DNA of 64,000 nucleotides from Ruegeria sp. Ofav3-42 (GCF_022347725.1 NZ_JAKRGB010000018.1:24588-88587); one strand, 5' to 3'. Shown: positions 51,531 to 60,582, counted from the stretch's first letter. The notes: a model not told the origin generated them from the letters alone. Program-made: numbers and translations.

Positions 51531-52345
51531 TGCGACGCGTTCTGCTGCATCTGGGGCTACACAAGACCGGCACCACTGCGGCACAGTCTTTTCTTTATGA
51601 AAACCGCGAGTTGATTTGGCCGCATTTCGCGCTGTTGTTGCCCTACAAGACCCGCAAGCTGGGTTTGGCCGATGCCGCAACGCGGCACTCCATTTACGGC
51701 ACAGTGGGTACGCTGTCCGATTTCAGCACCCAGACGCGCGACTTTCTGGCCACCCGAAACTTTGGCACCCGTCGTGGTTTGATCGTCAGCGAAGAGAATT
51801 TCAGCGGTCTACGCCCCAGCCGCAATATCGAACAGGGATATGCAGCAACGCCAGATCTTGCCGCCTGCCTCGTTGACGCTGTTCACGACCGGTTCGCCGG
51901 TGAAGAGGTCGAGATCACGATCTACATTTCCCTGCGCCAACGCGGCGCTTGGTTGCGTAGCCTATGGGCGCATGACCTTCAAAGAATTCGACAGGTTCAG
52001 GATTTTGAGACCTTCCGCACGAACATGGATCACTTACCGCCCCTCGAGGACACGGTCTTTGAAATTCGGAACAAGCTGCCCTCGGCCACCGTGACTGAGG
52101 AATGGCTGGAAGAGATGCAATTGCGACGCTTTGGGCCTGGTGCGCCCTTCGCCGAATTCCTGAACTTGCCTCGAGAAAAACGCAAACTTCTGGTGCCCCC
52201 TAAGCAGAAAAACACCCGGCTTCCCGAAAGTGTGCTCGCAGAATTGCTTTCGCTGAACAGATCCCGACTGGACGAGGCAGCTCTGACCCGGCAAAAGGCC
52301 CAGGTAATTGAACGGGCGAAAAGCGCGATGGTCGGCACCACATGA
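51530..52345 (+). CDS. Sulfotransferase-like P-loop protein
   Basis: A 271-residue protein starting MRRVLLHLGLHKTGTTAAQS; HKTGTT is the phosphosulfate (PAPS) loop of sulfotransferase-like proteins. Later parts include GLIVSEENFSGLRP and VEITIYISLRQRGAWLRSLW, which fit the second PAPS-binding region (Arg and Ser). The start overlaps the rimM stop by one base (TGATG) and its end overlaps trmD by 4. Acceptor is unknown, and its place between rimM and trmD is unusual. Confidence 0.72.
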   Translation: MRRVLLHLGLHKTGTTAAQSFLYENRELIWPHFALLLPYKTRKLGLADAATRHSIYGTVGTLSDFSTQTRDFLATRNFGTRRGLIVSEENFSGLRPSRNIEQGYAATPDLAACLVDAVHDRFAGEEVEITIYISLRQRGAWLRSLWAHDLQRIRQVQDFETFRTNMDHLPPLEDTVFEIRNKLPSATVTEEWLEEMQLRRFGPGAPFAEFLNLPREKRKLLVPPKQKNTRLPESVLAELLSLNRSRLDEAALTRQKAQVIERAKSAMVGTT

Positions 52346-53151
52346 CAGACAAGCCAAGCAAATCCCACGGGCGCAAAGCAATCCGTCCCACCCTGAAGCC
52401 CCGAGAATTGATGAGCCCGACCCCCGATTTACACGGAGTCTGGAAGGCCAAGATCATAACTCTGTTCCCATCGGCCTTTCCCGGAGTGCTGGGCGAAAGC
52501 CTGACTGGCAAGGCGCTGCAAGAGGGGCTGTGGCAGCTGGAAACCGTGGACTTGCGCCAATTCGGTGTCGGGAAACACCGCAACGTCGACGACACGCCCG
52601 CTGGTGGCGGCGCAGGCATGGTGTTGCGCGCCGACGTGCTGGGCGAGGCAATCGAACACACAATGGCGGGCGTACAAGGCAACTGGCCGCTGATTTACCT
52701 TAGCCCACGCGGTCGCCGGATGGATCAGCGCATGATGCAAAATCTCGCGCGGTGCGATGGCATGACGCTGCTCTGTGGCCGGTTCGAAGGGGTAGATGAA
52801 CGGGTGCTGGAACACTATGGCGTTCAGGAAGTCAGCCTTGGCGACTTCGTCATGACCGGCGGAGAAATCGCCGCTCAAGCCTTGATTGACGCCACCGTTC
52901 GGCTGATCCCCGGGGTGCTGGGCAATCAAGCCTCGGCCGAAGAAGAGAGCTTTTCTTCGGGCCTGCTGGAACACCCGCAATACACGCGCCCTGCCGAATG
53001 GAAGGGCCGTTCGATCCCGGACATCCTGATGTCCGGTCATCACGGCCGCATTGCCGAATGGCGCCACGAGATGTCCGAAGAAGTCACCCGCGATCGGCGC
53101 CCGGATCTGTGGGAGCGCTATACGAATTCAGAAGACGATAAACAGGGCTGA
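52342..53151 (+). CDS. trmD: tRNA (guanine-N1)-methyltransferase
   Basis: Methylates G37 of tRNAs reading CNN codons, preventing frameshifts. The knotted SPOUT core is evident: IYLSPRGRRMDQRMMQNLA, LLCGRFEGVDERVLEHYGVQ, SLGDFVMTGGEIAAQALID and VLGNQASAEEESF. Length is 269 residues because of an N-terminal extension of about 30 residues before VWKAKIITLFPSAFPGVLG, where most homologues begin. ATG 52342 overlaps the previous stop. Confidence 0.96.
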   Translation: MTDKPSKSHGRKAIRPTLKPRELMSPTPDLHGVWKAKIITLFPSAFPGVLGESLTGKALQEGLWQLETVDLRQFGVGKHRNVDDTPAGGGAGMVLRADVLGEAIEHTMAGVQGNWPLIYLSPRGRRMDQRMMQNLARCDGMTLLCGRFEGVDERVLEHYGVQEVSLGDFVMTGGEIAAQALIDATVRLIPGVLGNQASAEEESFSSGLLEHPQYTRPAEWKGRSIPDILMSGHHGRIAEWRHEMSEEVTRDRRPDLWERYTNSEDDKQG

Positions 53152-53156
53152 CAGGC

Positions 53157-53186
53157 CTTGTGTGGCTTGCATGTCGCACGCACAAG
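53157..53186 (+). terminator. Weak terminator after trmD
   Basis: CTTGTG (53157-53162) and CACAAG (53181-53186) pair around a larger loop and are followed by CTTTTGG. The stem is short and imperfect, so termination is only likely. Confidence 0.35.
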
Positions 53187-53285
53187 CTTTTGGCGGACAC
53201 CACTTGTGGCTGACTTTTCGCAAAATTAATCATCCAAAAGATGTTGTGAAAAGCGCATTAGAACAAACACATAACAGGCCACCAA

Positions 53286-53711
53286 ATGAAGAAGATCATA
53301 TGCATTTCTGCGCTTGCCCTTTCGGCTTGCACCACCAAACCTCTCGAGATGTCAGTGCCAACGCAGGCCGGTCATAACCTGCACTCCGCAAAGGTCGCCG
53401 TGCAATCATGCGCCGCCGAGGAAGATATTGGGGGCAACAGTGCGGTGATTGGCGGATACGCCACGAATATCCTGCTGTGGGGCGTTATCCTGGGTCCGCT
53501 CATCACGGCCCCCTTCGACGAAAAGCTTCGCTCTCAGGGAGAGATCGATCAAGTGCACCGCTGCTTGACCGAACGTGGGTTCGAACGCCGCGAACTGACG
53601 GATGGAGAGCAGTTTTGGCTGCATCACACATCTGGTGAAGAAAGGGTACGCCGTCTGGATCACCTTGTCGGTGGAGGCACCATGGAAACCTACGGGGCAC
53701 CCAAGACTTAG
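53286..53711 (+). CDS. Hypothetical lipoprotein
   Basis: A 141-residue predicted lipoprotein: MKKIICISALALSACTTKP with lipobox LSAC. The mature region has a Gly- and Ala-rich hydrophobic stretch (GGYATNILLWGVILGPLITA, about residues 56-75) that could insert in a membrane, then a polar part with DQVHRCLTERGFERRELT. I know no family. It lies on the plus strand between trmD and rplS and overlaps the opposing lysozyme gene by 4 bases. Confidence 0.72.
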   Translation: MKKIICISALALSACTTKPLEMSVPTQAGHNLHSAKVAVQSCAAEEDIGGNSAVIGGYATNILLWGVILGPLITAPFDEKLRSQGEIDQVHRCLTERGFERRELTDGEQFWLHHTSGEERVRRLDHLVGGGTMETYGAPKT

Positions 53712-54511
53712 GAACCCCCTGCTTTCCACCTGGCCCATATTTCCGGCGGACCGTTGAAGGTGTTGATATCCACCTTTCCCTGAACGCCGGGAACCAATCC
53801 TGTTCCGGTGTATTGCCAGAACCGCCAGACCGCCTTGGGGTACACATTGCGCGGGTGACCTGCGACCGACCGCAGCCAGAACTCGGTCTTGGGCAGGCGC
53901 CCGATCTCCGTGTCGCCGTAGAAATCCACGGTCGTATAGACAATCGGTCTGCGACCGTAGTGGCGCTCGAGCATATCGAGGAATCGTTCCGCCTCGGCCC
54001 GAACAGTGGCACCATCGGGCCTTATGGTGCAAGTCTTGGAATGCGGCGTCCACTCCATATCCAGAACATGCGGCAGGTCCGCCCCTCTGGGCACGTTCTC
54101 GATGAACCATCTCGCCTGTTCGTGCGCCGGTCGGCAGAAATAGTAATAGTGATATGCGCCCCAGGGCACGCCCGCCGACTGTGCGCCCCGGCGATGGTCC
54201 TCGAACATCGGGTCGGCCACGTCCCCGCCCTCTGTCGCCTTGATGAACACGAAACTCACGCCGGAAGATTTGGCCGTATGCCAATCAATCGGCCCCTGCC
54301 AGCGCGAAACATCAAGTCCATGAATGGGATAGTGCCCCGGATGCCTGCCTTCCCACTCGTGCGGCTTGGCATCCCCGAAGCTGGGGAAAATGACCGAAGG
54401 CGACGTGGTATCCAGAAAAGCTTTGGCCTCAACCTGTTGGGGCGGAGGACTGCTGCGACCGCAGGAAAGGGTCGCAAAGGCCATAACGGCCAGCATCAAT
54501 GCTGCGCGCAT
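53708..54511 (-). CDS. GH25 lysozyme-like lipoprotein
   Basis: A 267-residue muramidase of glycoside hydrolase family 25. MRAALMLAVMAFATLSCGRS is a lipoprotein signal (LSCG). The GH25 barrel shows HGLDVSRWQGPIDWHTAKS, FVFIKATEGGDVADP, GAYHYYYFCRPAHEQARWFI, the catalytic DMEW and WRFWQYTGTG. ATG 54511 is set by the signal peptide; the frame extends further upstream without one. It runs against the ribosomal genes and overlaps the lipoprotein gene by 4 bases. Confidence 0.9.
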   Translation of the reverse strand: MRAALMLAVMAFATLSCGRSSPPPQQVEAKAFLDTTSPSVIFPSFGDAKPHEWEGRHPGHYPIHGLDVSRWQGPIDWHTAKSSGVSFVFIKATEGGDVADPMFEDHRRGAQSAGVPWGAYHYYYFCRPAHEQARWFIENVPRGADLPHVLDMEWTPHSKTCTIRPDGATVRAEAERFLDMLERHYGRRPIVYTTVDFYGDTEIGRLPKTEFWLRSVAGHPRNVYPKAVWRFWQYTGTGLVPGVQGKVDINTFNGPPEIWARWKAGGS

Positions 54512-54889
54512 GATCTGTTCCTGTTCTAAATCTCTGCTCTTGTAATTCCCTCCAGAATGCCTGATCCGGCTGACAAGGCAACGGTGTTGTTGATCGGCGG
54601 CGAAAACCCACCACCTGACCCTGAAATTCATAGCGATTTAGGCTTGATCCCTACGCGCAAAGCCCGTAAAGCAGCGCAATCCGGTGCCGCGTCATGCGAC
54701 TCCGGTGTTTTGGTTTGCATCATGGCGCAACACCCGGCTTTCTTCGGCCACGGCGCGGCAGGGCGACCAGACCAAAGGAAGATTCGATCTGATCTCTGGC
54801 GGGCTGTTCGCAGGACCCGGTGAAGACCAAGAGCTCTCAGGCCGTGCCCAAACTTCGTGGACCAACCACGAGCAGATAGGAGAAATGCG
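54512..54889 (+). other. Intergenic region upstream of rplS
   Basis: This 378-base gap holds no gene I can support. A frame of 88 codons on the plus strand lacks a ribosome site and has atypical composition. A TCGTGG-N5-CCACGA hairpin (54855-54871) lies 18 bases before the rplS start, close to its ribosome site AGGAGA. It is likely to contain the promoters for rplS and the lysozyme gene. Confidence 0.5.
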
Positions 54890-55273
54890 ATGGACTTGAT
54901 CGCACAGCTTGAGGCGGAACAGATTGCCGCCCTGGGGAAAGACATCCCCGATTTCAAAGCCGGTGACACCATCCGTGTCGGCTTTAAAGTGACCGAAGGG
55001 TCGCGCACCCGTGTTCAGAACTACGAAGGCGTCTGCATTGCTCGCAAAGGCGGCAACACCATCGCCGGTGCGTTCACTGTACGCAAAATTTCGTTTGGCG
55101 AAGGCGTGGAGCGTGTGTTCCCGCTGTATTCGACCAACATCGACAGCATCACCGTTGTCCGCCGTGGCCGCGTTCGTCGCGCCAAACTGTACTATCTGCG
55201 CTCGCGCCGCGGTAAATCCGCACGTATCGCAGAAGTCACCAACTACAAGCCCAAGGCTGGCGCCGAGGCGTAA
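54890..55273 (+). CDS. rplS: 50S ribosomal protein L19
   Basis: Large-subunit protein at the 30S interface. The 127 residues show MDLIAQLEAEQIAALGKDIP, then FKAGDTIRVGFKVTEGSRTRVQ (in two parts) and the diagnostic FTVRKISFGEGVERVFPLYS. ATG 54890 follows AGGAGA. It is separated from trmD by about 1.7 kb of unrelated genes instead of following it closely. rpmE follows after 11 bases. Confidence 0.97.
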   Translation: MDLIAQLEAEQIAALGKDIPDFKAGDTIRVGFKVTEGSRTRVQNYEGVCIARKGGNTIAGAFTVRKISFGEGVERVFPLYSTNIDSITVVRRGRVRRAKLYYLRSRRGKSARIAEVTNYKPKAGAEA

Positions 55274-55284
55274 GGAGCGGAAAG

Positions 55285-55506
55285 ATGAAAAAAGACATCC
55301 ATCCCGATTATCACGTCATCGACGTCAAAATGACCGATGGTACCGTGGTTCAGATGAAATCCACCTGGGGCGCCGAAGGCGACCAGCTGGCTCTGGAAAT
55401 CGACCCTTCCGTGCACCCTGCATGGACCGGTGGCTCGTCGCGCCTGATGGACGCCGGCGGCCGCGTGTCGAAGTTCAAGAAGAAATACGAAGGTCTGGGC
55501 TTCTAA
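55285..55506 (+). CDS. rpmE: 50S ribosomal protein L31
   Basis: A 73-residue L31: MKKDIHPDYHVIDVKMTDGT, HPAWTGGSSRLMDAGGRVSKF and KKKYEGLGF. It has no Cys, so it is the zinc-free (C-minus) form. It is cotranscribed with rplS and followed by a strong terminator. Confidence 0.96.
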   Translation: MKKDIHPDYHVIDVKMTDGTVVQMKSTWGAEGDQLALEIDPSVHPAWTGGSSRLMDAGGRVSKFKKKYEGLGF

Positions 55507-55527
55507 GCCGAACCTGTTTCGAATGCG

Positions 55528-55555
55528 AAAGGCCGCCCATCGGGGCGGCCTTTTT
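55528..55555 (+). terminator. Intrinsic terminator after rplS-rpmE
   Basis: GGCCGCCC (55531-55538) and GGGCGGCC (55543-55550) form an 8-base-pair stem with an ATCG loop, flanked by AAA and TTTTT. It ends the ribosomal transcript. Confidence 0.93.
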
Positions 55556-55585
55556 GTTAGGCGGCACCTGTGCTCTGGGCAGCGA

Positions 55586-56050
55586 CTAGCCGAGCTGCAT
55601 CTTCAGCTCGACCTCACCATCGACAATTCTGCCGGTCGGGACAAAGCCAAACGATTCATAAATCGGCATTGCGCCACCGGGTTTGTTTATAACGCTGATC
55701 ATCAGATTGCCGCGGCCCTTTTTCATCGCCATAGATTTCGCAAATTCCAACGCAGCCCGACCGTAACCGCGCCCTTGGTGGGATTGGTCAACCATGAGCC
55801 GCCAAACATAAACGCTGTCCGGATCATCGCCCTCGTCCAATTTCGCATCCGGGTGCGCCATATCGATAACAGCAAGCAAACCTACGGCGTCACCTCCGTC
55901 CCAGATGCCATAGATTTCGGAGCCAGGCTCAAAGATCGACTGCGCCATTGTCATGAGATTTGTCGCAATGAAATTTGCCTGTTCTTCGCGAACGGACAGC
56001 GCTGCAAGCGGACGCAGGGTATCTCGGGTGAGTAAAGTGCATTCAACCAT
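55586..56050 (-). CDS. GNAT family N-acetyltransferase
   Basis: A 154-residue acetyltransferase with the acetyl-CoA loop in MVDQSHQGRGYGRAALEFA and strand VGLLAVIDMAHPDAKLDEG before it. The late NKPGGAMPIYESFGFVPTG is typical. It differs from the three RimL-like copies upstream and is closer to general metabolite GNATs. Substrate unknown. It converges on rpmE's terminator. Confidence 0.87.
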   Translation of the reverse strand: MVECTLLTRDTLRPLAALSVREEQANFIATNLMTMAQSIFEPGSEIYGIWDGGDAVGLLAVIDMAHPDAKLDEGDDPDSVYVWRLMVDQSHQGRGYGRAALEFAKSMAMKKGRGNLMISVINKPGGAMPIYESFGFVPTGRIVDGEVELKMQLG

Positions 56051-56127
56051 GGGAAATCATTATCACAGAGGCATGTTCAAAAGAAACAATCAGAGCAGGC
56101 GTAGCCATTCACCCTAAATGTCCGGGT

Positions 56128-57726
56128 TCAAGTCTTCGCTTTTGTCAGTTCCGCCGCGCTGTGCACCGGCGGCACAGGTCCCCGCAGCAACGTCAGAGCC
56201 AAAGCCATCCCGACGACGGCCGCAATTGCGGCGACAAGCATGGCGCTGTTAAAGGCGTTGTCCTGCAAGTCGCGTAGGGCAGTTGCCAACGTTGCGCTGG
56301 TCTCGGGGTTCATCTTTGCGATCAATTGCTGAATCTGGCTTGGCGTTCCGTGCGTCAGGGCGTGGGCCAGATCCTCACGCTGGGCCGAACCGGTGGGTAA
56401 GGCATCGATGACCTCGGAAAGGCCCCTGCGAATGGTGATGGCCTCGGCCAACCCGCCGACCACGGCGCCCAATGTGGCTCCGAAATAGAGGCAAGCGTTG
56501 ATCACACCTGATCCCTGCCCCACATGCTCTTCGGGCAAAAGGCGCAGACCAAGGCGGGGGAGCAGGGAAAAACAGATACCCATCCCGATGCCGACAATAA
56601 GCAGTTTCCACCAGATCTCGGCATATTGCGTGGAGTTGGTGGTCGTCATCAACAGCACGAACCCACAGGCCATCGCCCCCAGACCAATCGCAACCGGCCA
56701 TTGAAAACTGTAGGGCGCCAGGAACCGGGGTGCGGTTACCGAAATAACAAACATACTGAGGCTCAGCGGCATGATCGCCAGCCCCGCACCAATGGACGAG
56801 TATCCAAAGGCGTCCGGAGATTGGACGAACGTGTTGAAGTAGACGAAAAAGCAGAACAGTGTGAAGCCGGTAAAGAACATCCCAGCGGCGGCCATGAAGT
56901 AGCGCGGATGTTTGAAGTAGCGCAGCTCGATCAGCGGGTCGTCGCTGCGTCTGGACACAATGACCAGGATGATTGTCGCCACGGCCGCTACGCCCAACGG
57001 CACCAAGGTCATCGGTGTCGCCCACCCACCACTTTCACCGTTGCTGAGCGCAAAGGACAACGGCCCGAGAAACAAAAGCAATGCAATAGCGCCCGGATAG
57101 TCGAACTTTGCCCCGGCAAGGCGCGTATCTGGCACGTAGCCGCGCTTGCTGACCTGCAATCCGATGAGAAAAGCGAAAACCAGTAGCACCAGGTCGGTCG
57201 CAAATACCGCTCGCCAGCTGATGTAGTGGGCAAATGCCCCGCCGACGATGGGCCCTACGCCAATCGCAAGCCCCACAATCGCGCCCCAAGCGCCGGTTAC
57301 GCTGGCCCGCTGCTCCTCGGGCGTGGCGGCGGTCAGAAGCGAAAGGGACGTGCCGAACAAAGCCGCTGCCCCTGCCCCCTGCGCGCCGCGCCCAAACAGC
57401 AGCATGGCACCGTCCTGCGCAACCAGAACTGATGCAGAGCCAATGGCAAATACGATCATGCCAAAGAAAAACACGCCCATCTTACCGGTGATATCGCCCA
57501 GACGGCTGACGATTGTGACCAACGTGGCGCTGGCCACGGTATATGTCGCCATCACCCATTGCAGGCCGGATGGGGTCAAATCAAACTCAGCTTTCAGATT
57601 TGGCAGAATGGTCGCCACAGCAGTGGTGTTGAAGCCTACTACCATCATGCAGATGGCCGTCATTGCCAGCACAACGCGGGCACCGCCTTTTTGGGTTGGC
57701 TCCACAGACGTCTCGTCGGTCATCAT
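56128..57726 (-). CDS. MFS transporter, DHA2 (14-helix) family
   Basis: A 532-residue drug/proton antiporter-like transporter with about 14 hydrophobic segments. Seen are the motif C-like GWAIVGLAIGVGPIVGGAFAHYISWRAVF region near residue 150-178, the motif A-like SRLGDITGKMGVFFFG, and LPNLKAEFDLTPSGLQWVMATYTV near the N-terminus. Substrate unknown; members often export drugs or dyes. No regulator gene is adjacent. Confidence 0.88.
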   Translation of the reverse strand: MMTDETSVEPTQKGGARVVLAMTAICMMVVGFNTTAVATILPNLKAEFDLTPSGLQWVMATYTVASATLVTIVSRLGDITGKMGVFFFGMIVFAIGSASVLVAQDGAMLLFGRGAQGAGAAALFGTSLSLLTAATPEEQRASVTGAWGAIVGLAIGVGPIVGGAFAHYISWRAVFATDLVLLVFAFLIGLQVSKRGYVPDTRLAGAKFDYPGAIALLLFLGPLSFALSNGESGGWATPMTLVPLGVAAVATIILVIVSRRSDDPLIELRYFKHPRYFMAAAGMFFTGFTLFCFFVYFNTFVQSPDAFGYSSIGAGLAIMPLSLSMFVISVTAPRFLAPYSFQWPVAIGLGAMACGFVLLMTTTNSTQYAEIWWKLLIVGIGMGICFSLLPRLGLRLLPEEHVGQGSGVINACLYFGATLGAVVGGLAEAITIRRGLSEVIDALPTGSAQREDLAHALTHGTPSQIQQLIAKMNPETSATLATALRDLQDNAFNSAMLVAAIAAVVGMALALTLLRGPVPPVHSAAELTKAKT

Positions 57727-57803
57727 TCCACCCTAAATCTGTTGATCTTTAATGCAATTAATCAGCAGTTTAGCGATTTTTGTCGCTGCGCATAGGGTGC
57801 GCC

Positions 57804-58691
57804 TCAGATCCAGTAGGAAAGCGCGACCGGCAGAACGATGATTGTGGCCAACGTCGACACAAGGATAAAGCCCGCCACATCGGGCCCATACTCCGGCACG
57901 TGTTGGTCGATGAACAGATATGTCGCCACCGAGGACGGCATCAGGCAACACAGGATCACTGCACCGCGCTCGGCCCCGGTAAAACCGAACCCCCAGACAA
58001 GAGCGCTGGCAATCGCAATCGCCATAGCCAAGTGCAGGACCGTCAGCGTTACAGCCCTCTTCATGCTCTCAACCCGCAAGGTTGCCAGCGTGTGCCCCAG
58101 TGTCAGCAGCATCAGGGGGATAGAGAGGCCGCCAAGAATGTCAAAGGACTTTGCGACAGGCTGTGGCAAGCTTGATCCTGTCGCCAGCAGGACAAGAGAC
58201 AGGATCACCGCGTAGATAATCGGGGATGTGGCGAGTTTCTTTGGTGAGAACTCGCCCGCCGGAATCCACATGCCGATGGTGAAGATACTGATCAGCACGA
58301 CAACCACGAAGCCCATCGCGTACGCCATTCCGGCGTCACCCAGCGCAAGCAGTGTGATCGGCAATCCGATGTTGCCAACGTTTCCGTGCATCAGCGGGGT
58401 CAGAAAGGCCCGCACCGGCAGGCGCATGGCCTTGAGCACCACGAACCCCAGCGCGCCAAACCCCGCGATGGCCAGCGCAGCAGCGGCCATGACATCCAGG
58501 AAAGTTCCAATCGCAATCTTGGTCGTGGATAGGTGTGAGATGACAAGCGTCGGGTATCCGACCCGCGAGACGATCCCGCCGACAACCTTGTTGTCGAATG
58601 GTGCCTTGGTCACGGCAAGTGCATAGCCAATTCCGGCGCAAATCAGCACGGGCAAAACCACGTTCAAAACGTTCAGAAACACGTGGTCCAA
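57804..58691 (-). CDS. AEC family transporter
   Basis: A 295-residue auxin-efflux-carrier-type membrane protein with about ten helices in two inverted halves. VLPVLICAGIGYALAVTKAPF starts the first half, LMHGNVGNIGLPITLLALGD is the conserved Asn/Gly region, and LGGLSIPLMLLTLGHTLATL opens the second part. TTG at 58691 is the likely start codon. Family members move carboxylates or other small molecules. It lies 77 bases upstream of the MFS gene. Confidence 0.87.
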   Translation of the reverse strand: MDHVFLNVLNVVLPVLICAGIGYALAVTKAPFDNKVVGGIVSRVGYPTLVISHLSTTKIAIGTFLDVMAAAALAIAGFGALGFVVLKAMRLPVRAFLTPLMHGNVGNIGLPITLLALGDAGMAYAMGFVVVVLISIFTIGMWIPAGEFSPKKLATSPIIYAVILSLVLLATGSSLPQPVAKSFDILGGLSIPLMLLTLGHTLATLRVESMKRAVTLTVLHLAMAIAIASALVWGFGFTGAERGAVILCCLMPSSVATYLFIDQHVPEYGPDVAGFILVSTLATIIVLPVALSYWI

Positions 58692-58908
58692 CGCTTGCCC
58701 CTATCGCAAAACCCTATTCCGGACAGTGAAACAGCGTGTCAATTTTGGCAAGCGCGCAACCTAACCAACCTGCCCAGTTGAGTTTTCCAAATTAGAGCCT
58801 GATATTGCCCCGCGATGGCGCTTGGGGTTCTTCCCTTCCCGGCCTCCACAACATATAGTGGTCTGCAACAACGTGTGGGTAAGCACGGCGGGACATGGGA
58901 ATACAGGC

Positions 58909-59718
58909 ATGGCACATATCATCGTAGTGGGGAACGAGAAGGGCGGCGCGGGCAAATCGACCGTGTCGATGCATGTGGCCACCGCGCTGGCGCGTTTGGG
59001 TCACAAGGTCAGCACGCTGGACCTTGATCTGCGACAACGCAGCCTTGGCCGGTATTTCGAAAACCGGGGCAATTTCCTGAACGGGTCCGAGGTGGCTCTG
59101 CCAAGCCCCCGTCACCACGATCTGCCCGAGATCGACGCGAGCAAGCTGAAACCGGGCGAGAACATCTATGACCATCGCCTGTCCGCCGCTGTGTCCGAGT
59201 TGGAAAGCGATAGCGACTTTATCCTGATCGACTGCCCAGGATCGCACACTCGCCTCAGCCAGGTGGCGCATTCGCTGGCGGACACTCTGATCACCCCGCT
59301 GAACGACAGTTTCATCGATTTCGACCTGCTGGCGCGGATTGACTCGAAGGGCGAGAAAATTCTTGGGCCGTCTGTCTATTCAGAAATGGTCTGGAATGCG
59401 CGTCAGCTGCGTGCGCAGGCTGGTCTGAAGCCAATCGATTGGGTCGTTGTACGCAACCGTGTCGGTACCCAGCGCATGGTCAACAAAGAAAAGATGCAGC
59501 GCGCGATCGAATTGTTATCGCAACGCATCGGCTTCCGCGTCGCCTCGGGCTTTTCCGAACGGGTTATCTTCCGCGAGTTGTTTCCACGCGGCCTGACCTT
59601 GCTGGACCTCAAGGATATCGGGGTTAAACAGCTGAACATCTCGAACATCGCTGCACGGCAGGAACTGCGCGACATGATGAAAGAGCTGAACCTGCCGGGC
59701 GTCGAGATCGACTTCTGA
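58909..59718 (+). CDS. mipZ: Division-site regulator MipZ
   Basis: ParA-like ATPase that forms a gradient from the poles and keeps FtsZ at midcell. The 269 residues begin MAHIIVVGNEKGGAGKSTVS with the deviant Walker A Lys11 and Lys16, then STLDLDLRQRSLGRYFENR, FILIDCPGSHTRLSQ and PLNDSFIDFDLL, all typical of MipZ. ATG 58909 puts the Walker box at the right distance. It is typical of Alphaproteobacteria. No parAB genes are nearby. Confidence 0.95.
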   Translation: MAHIIVVGNEKGGAGKSTVSMHVATALARLGHKVSTLDLDLRQRSLGRYFENRGNFLNGSEVALPSPRHHDLPEIDASKLKPGENIYDHRLSAAVSELESDSDFILIDCPGSHTRLSQVAHSLADTLITPLNDSFIDFDLLARIDSKGEKILGPSVYSEMVWNARQLRAQAGLKPIDWVVVRNRVGTQRMVNKEKMQRAIELLSQRIGFRVASGFSERVIFRELFPRGLTLLDLKDIGVKQLNISNIAARQELRDMMKELNLPGVEIDF

Positions 59719-59781
59719 CAAACTGGCGTTGGTTCAACAGGTCCGTTTCTGCGCCTGAGTTCAGTTCTTTTTTGGCAGCAT

Positions 59782-60582
59782 TCACCCTCGCTGCGGTGGC
59801 TGACAATATCCGTACCAGGCGCGCGCCCGAGCCCCGGATTCCAATTGCCTGTTGTACATGTACATTTGATTACCGAAGTCGAAATGCCAATACTCCGAGG
59901 GATAGTTGGTGAAACCGGCGTGCCGCATCCCCCAATACAATAAACGGCGGTTCAAAAGCGCGGGGTTGTCCGGCCCAATCCGTCCGGCGCGCCATTCACG
60001 CTCAAGATAGTCGGTATGCGCGATGGCGCTCAGATCGTCGAAGGCGGCGCCCATGTCCAATTCCTCACCAGTGTCCAGCGCGCGTAAAACAACGTCTACC
60101 GCGGCGCCGGTTGAATGCGTCGGCCAGGTGGTTGCGTCGGCGGGATCGAATTTTCGGGGATCCGAAGAGTATTGGCACGTTCGGATCTCCAGCTCCTGCT
60201 GCGAAAGACCGGGATTTTCAGAGGCGGCCTTTTCCATCGCCCAGTTCCAAAGATCCCGCTGCGTGGCAATTGTGCGATAGGCATCAAATACGACAAGTTC
60301 GCACCCGTTATGTGCAAATGCGTCGTTCGCCGCTTTCAGCATCGGCACGAGGCTAGCCCTACACCATGTTCGAGGCAGACTTCCCTTGATTTGCCGCCCG
60401 TAGGGCGGGTTTGAGCCATCTGACAGGTGATAATAGGGAACAACCGCTATTCCATGCGAACCAAGATCGACCAGCGGCTCGGACGCGCGCAGGTCCGCAG
60501 CGTCGAATTCGACGCCGTGATAGCCCCGCGTATCCAGGCTATCATCTCCGATGGGGATAGGCTTCAACTCAGTTTTGTCCAC
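59782..60582 (-). CDS. D-alanyl-D-alanine dipeptidase-like protein (VanX, M15D)
   Basis: A 266-residue zinc dipeptidase-like protein. The M15 metal motif is PTHSTGAAVDVVL (S-x-H-x3-G-x-A-x-D type), and the catalytic Glu and third ligand are in SEYWHFDFGNQ. FDAYRTIATQRDLWNWAM supplies the conserved Arg. There is no signal peptide, as in VanX and DdpX. It could recycle D-Ala-D-Ala from cell wall turnover. It lies on the minus strand after mipZ, convergent with it. Confidence 0.88.
   Translation of the reverse strand: MDKTELKPIPIGDDSLDTRGYHGVEFDAADLRASEPLVDLGSHGIAVVPYYHLSDGSNPPYGRQIKGSLPRTWCRASLVPMLKAANDAFAHNGCELVVFDAYRTIATQRDLWNWAMEKAASENPGLSQQELEIRTCQYSSDPRKFDPADATTWPTHSTGAAVDVVLRALDTGEELDMGAAFDDLSAIAHTDYLEREWRAGRIGPDNPALLNRRLLYWGMRHAGFTNYPSEYWHFDFGNQMYMYNRQLESGARARAWYGYCQPPQRG

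Noticed and set aside
54557..54823. Possible 88-residue gene upstream of rplS
   Set aside because: No ribosome site, no hydrophobic or domain pattern and atypical composition for this genome; described as intergenic.
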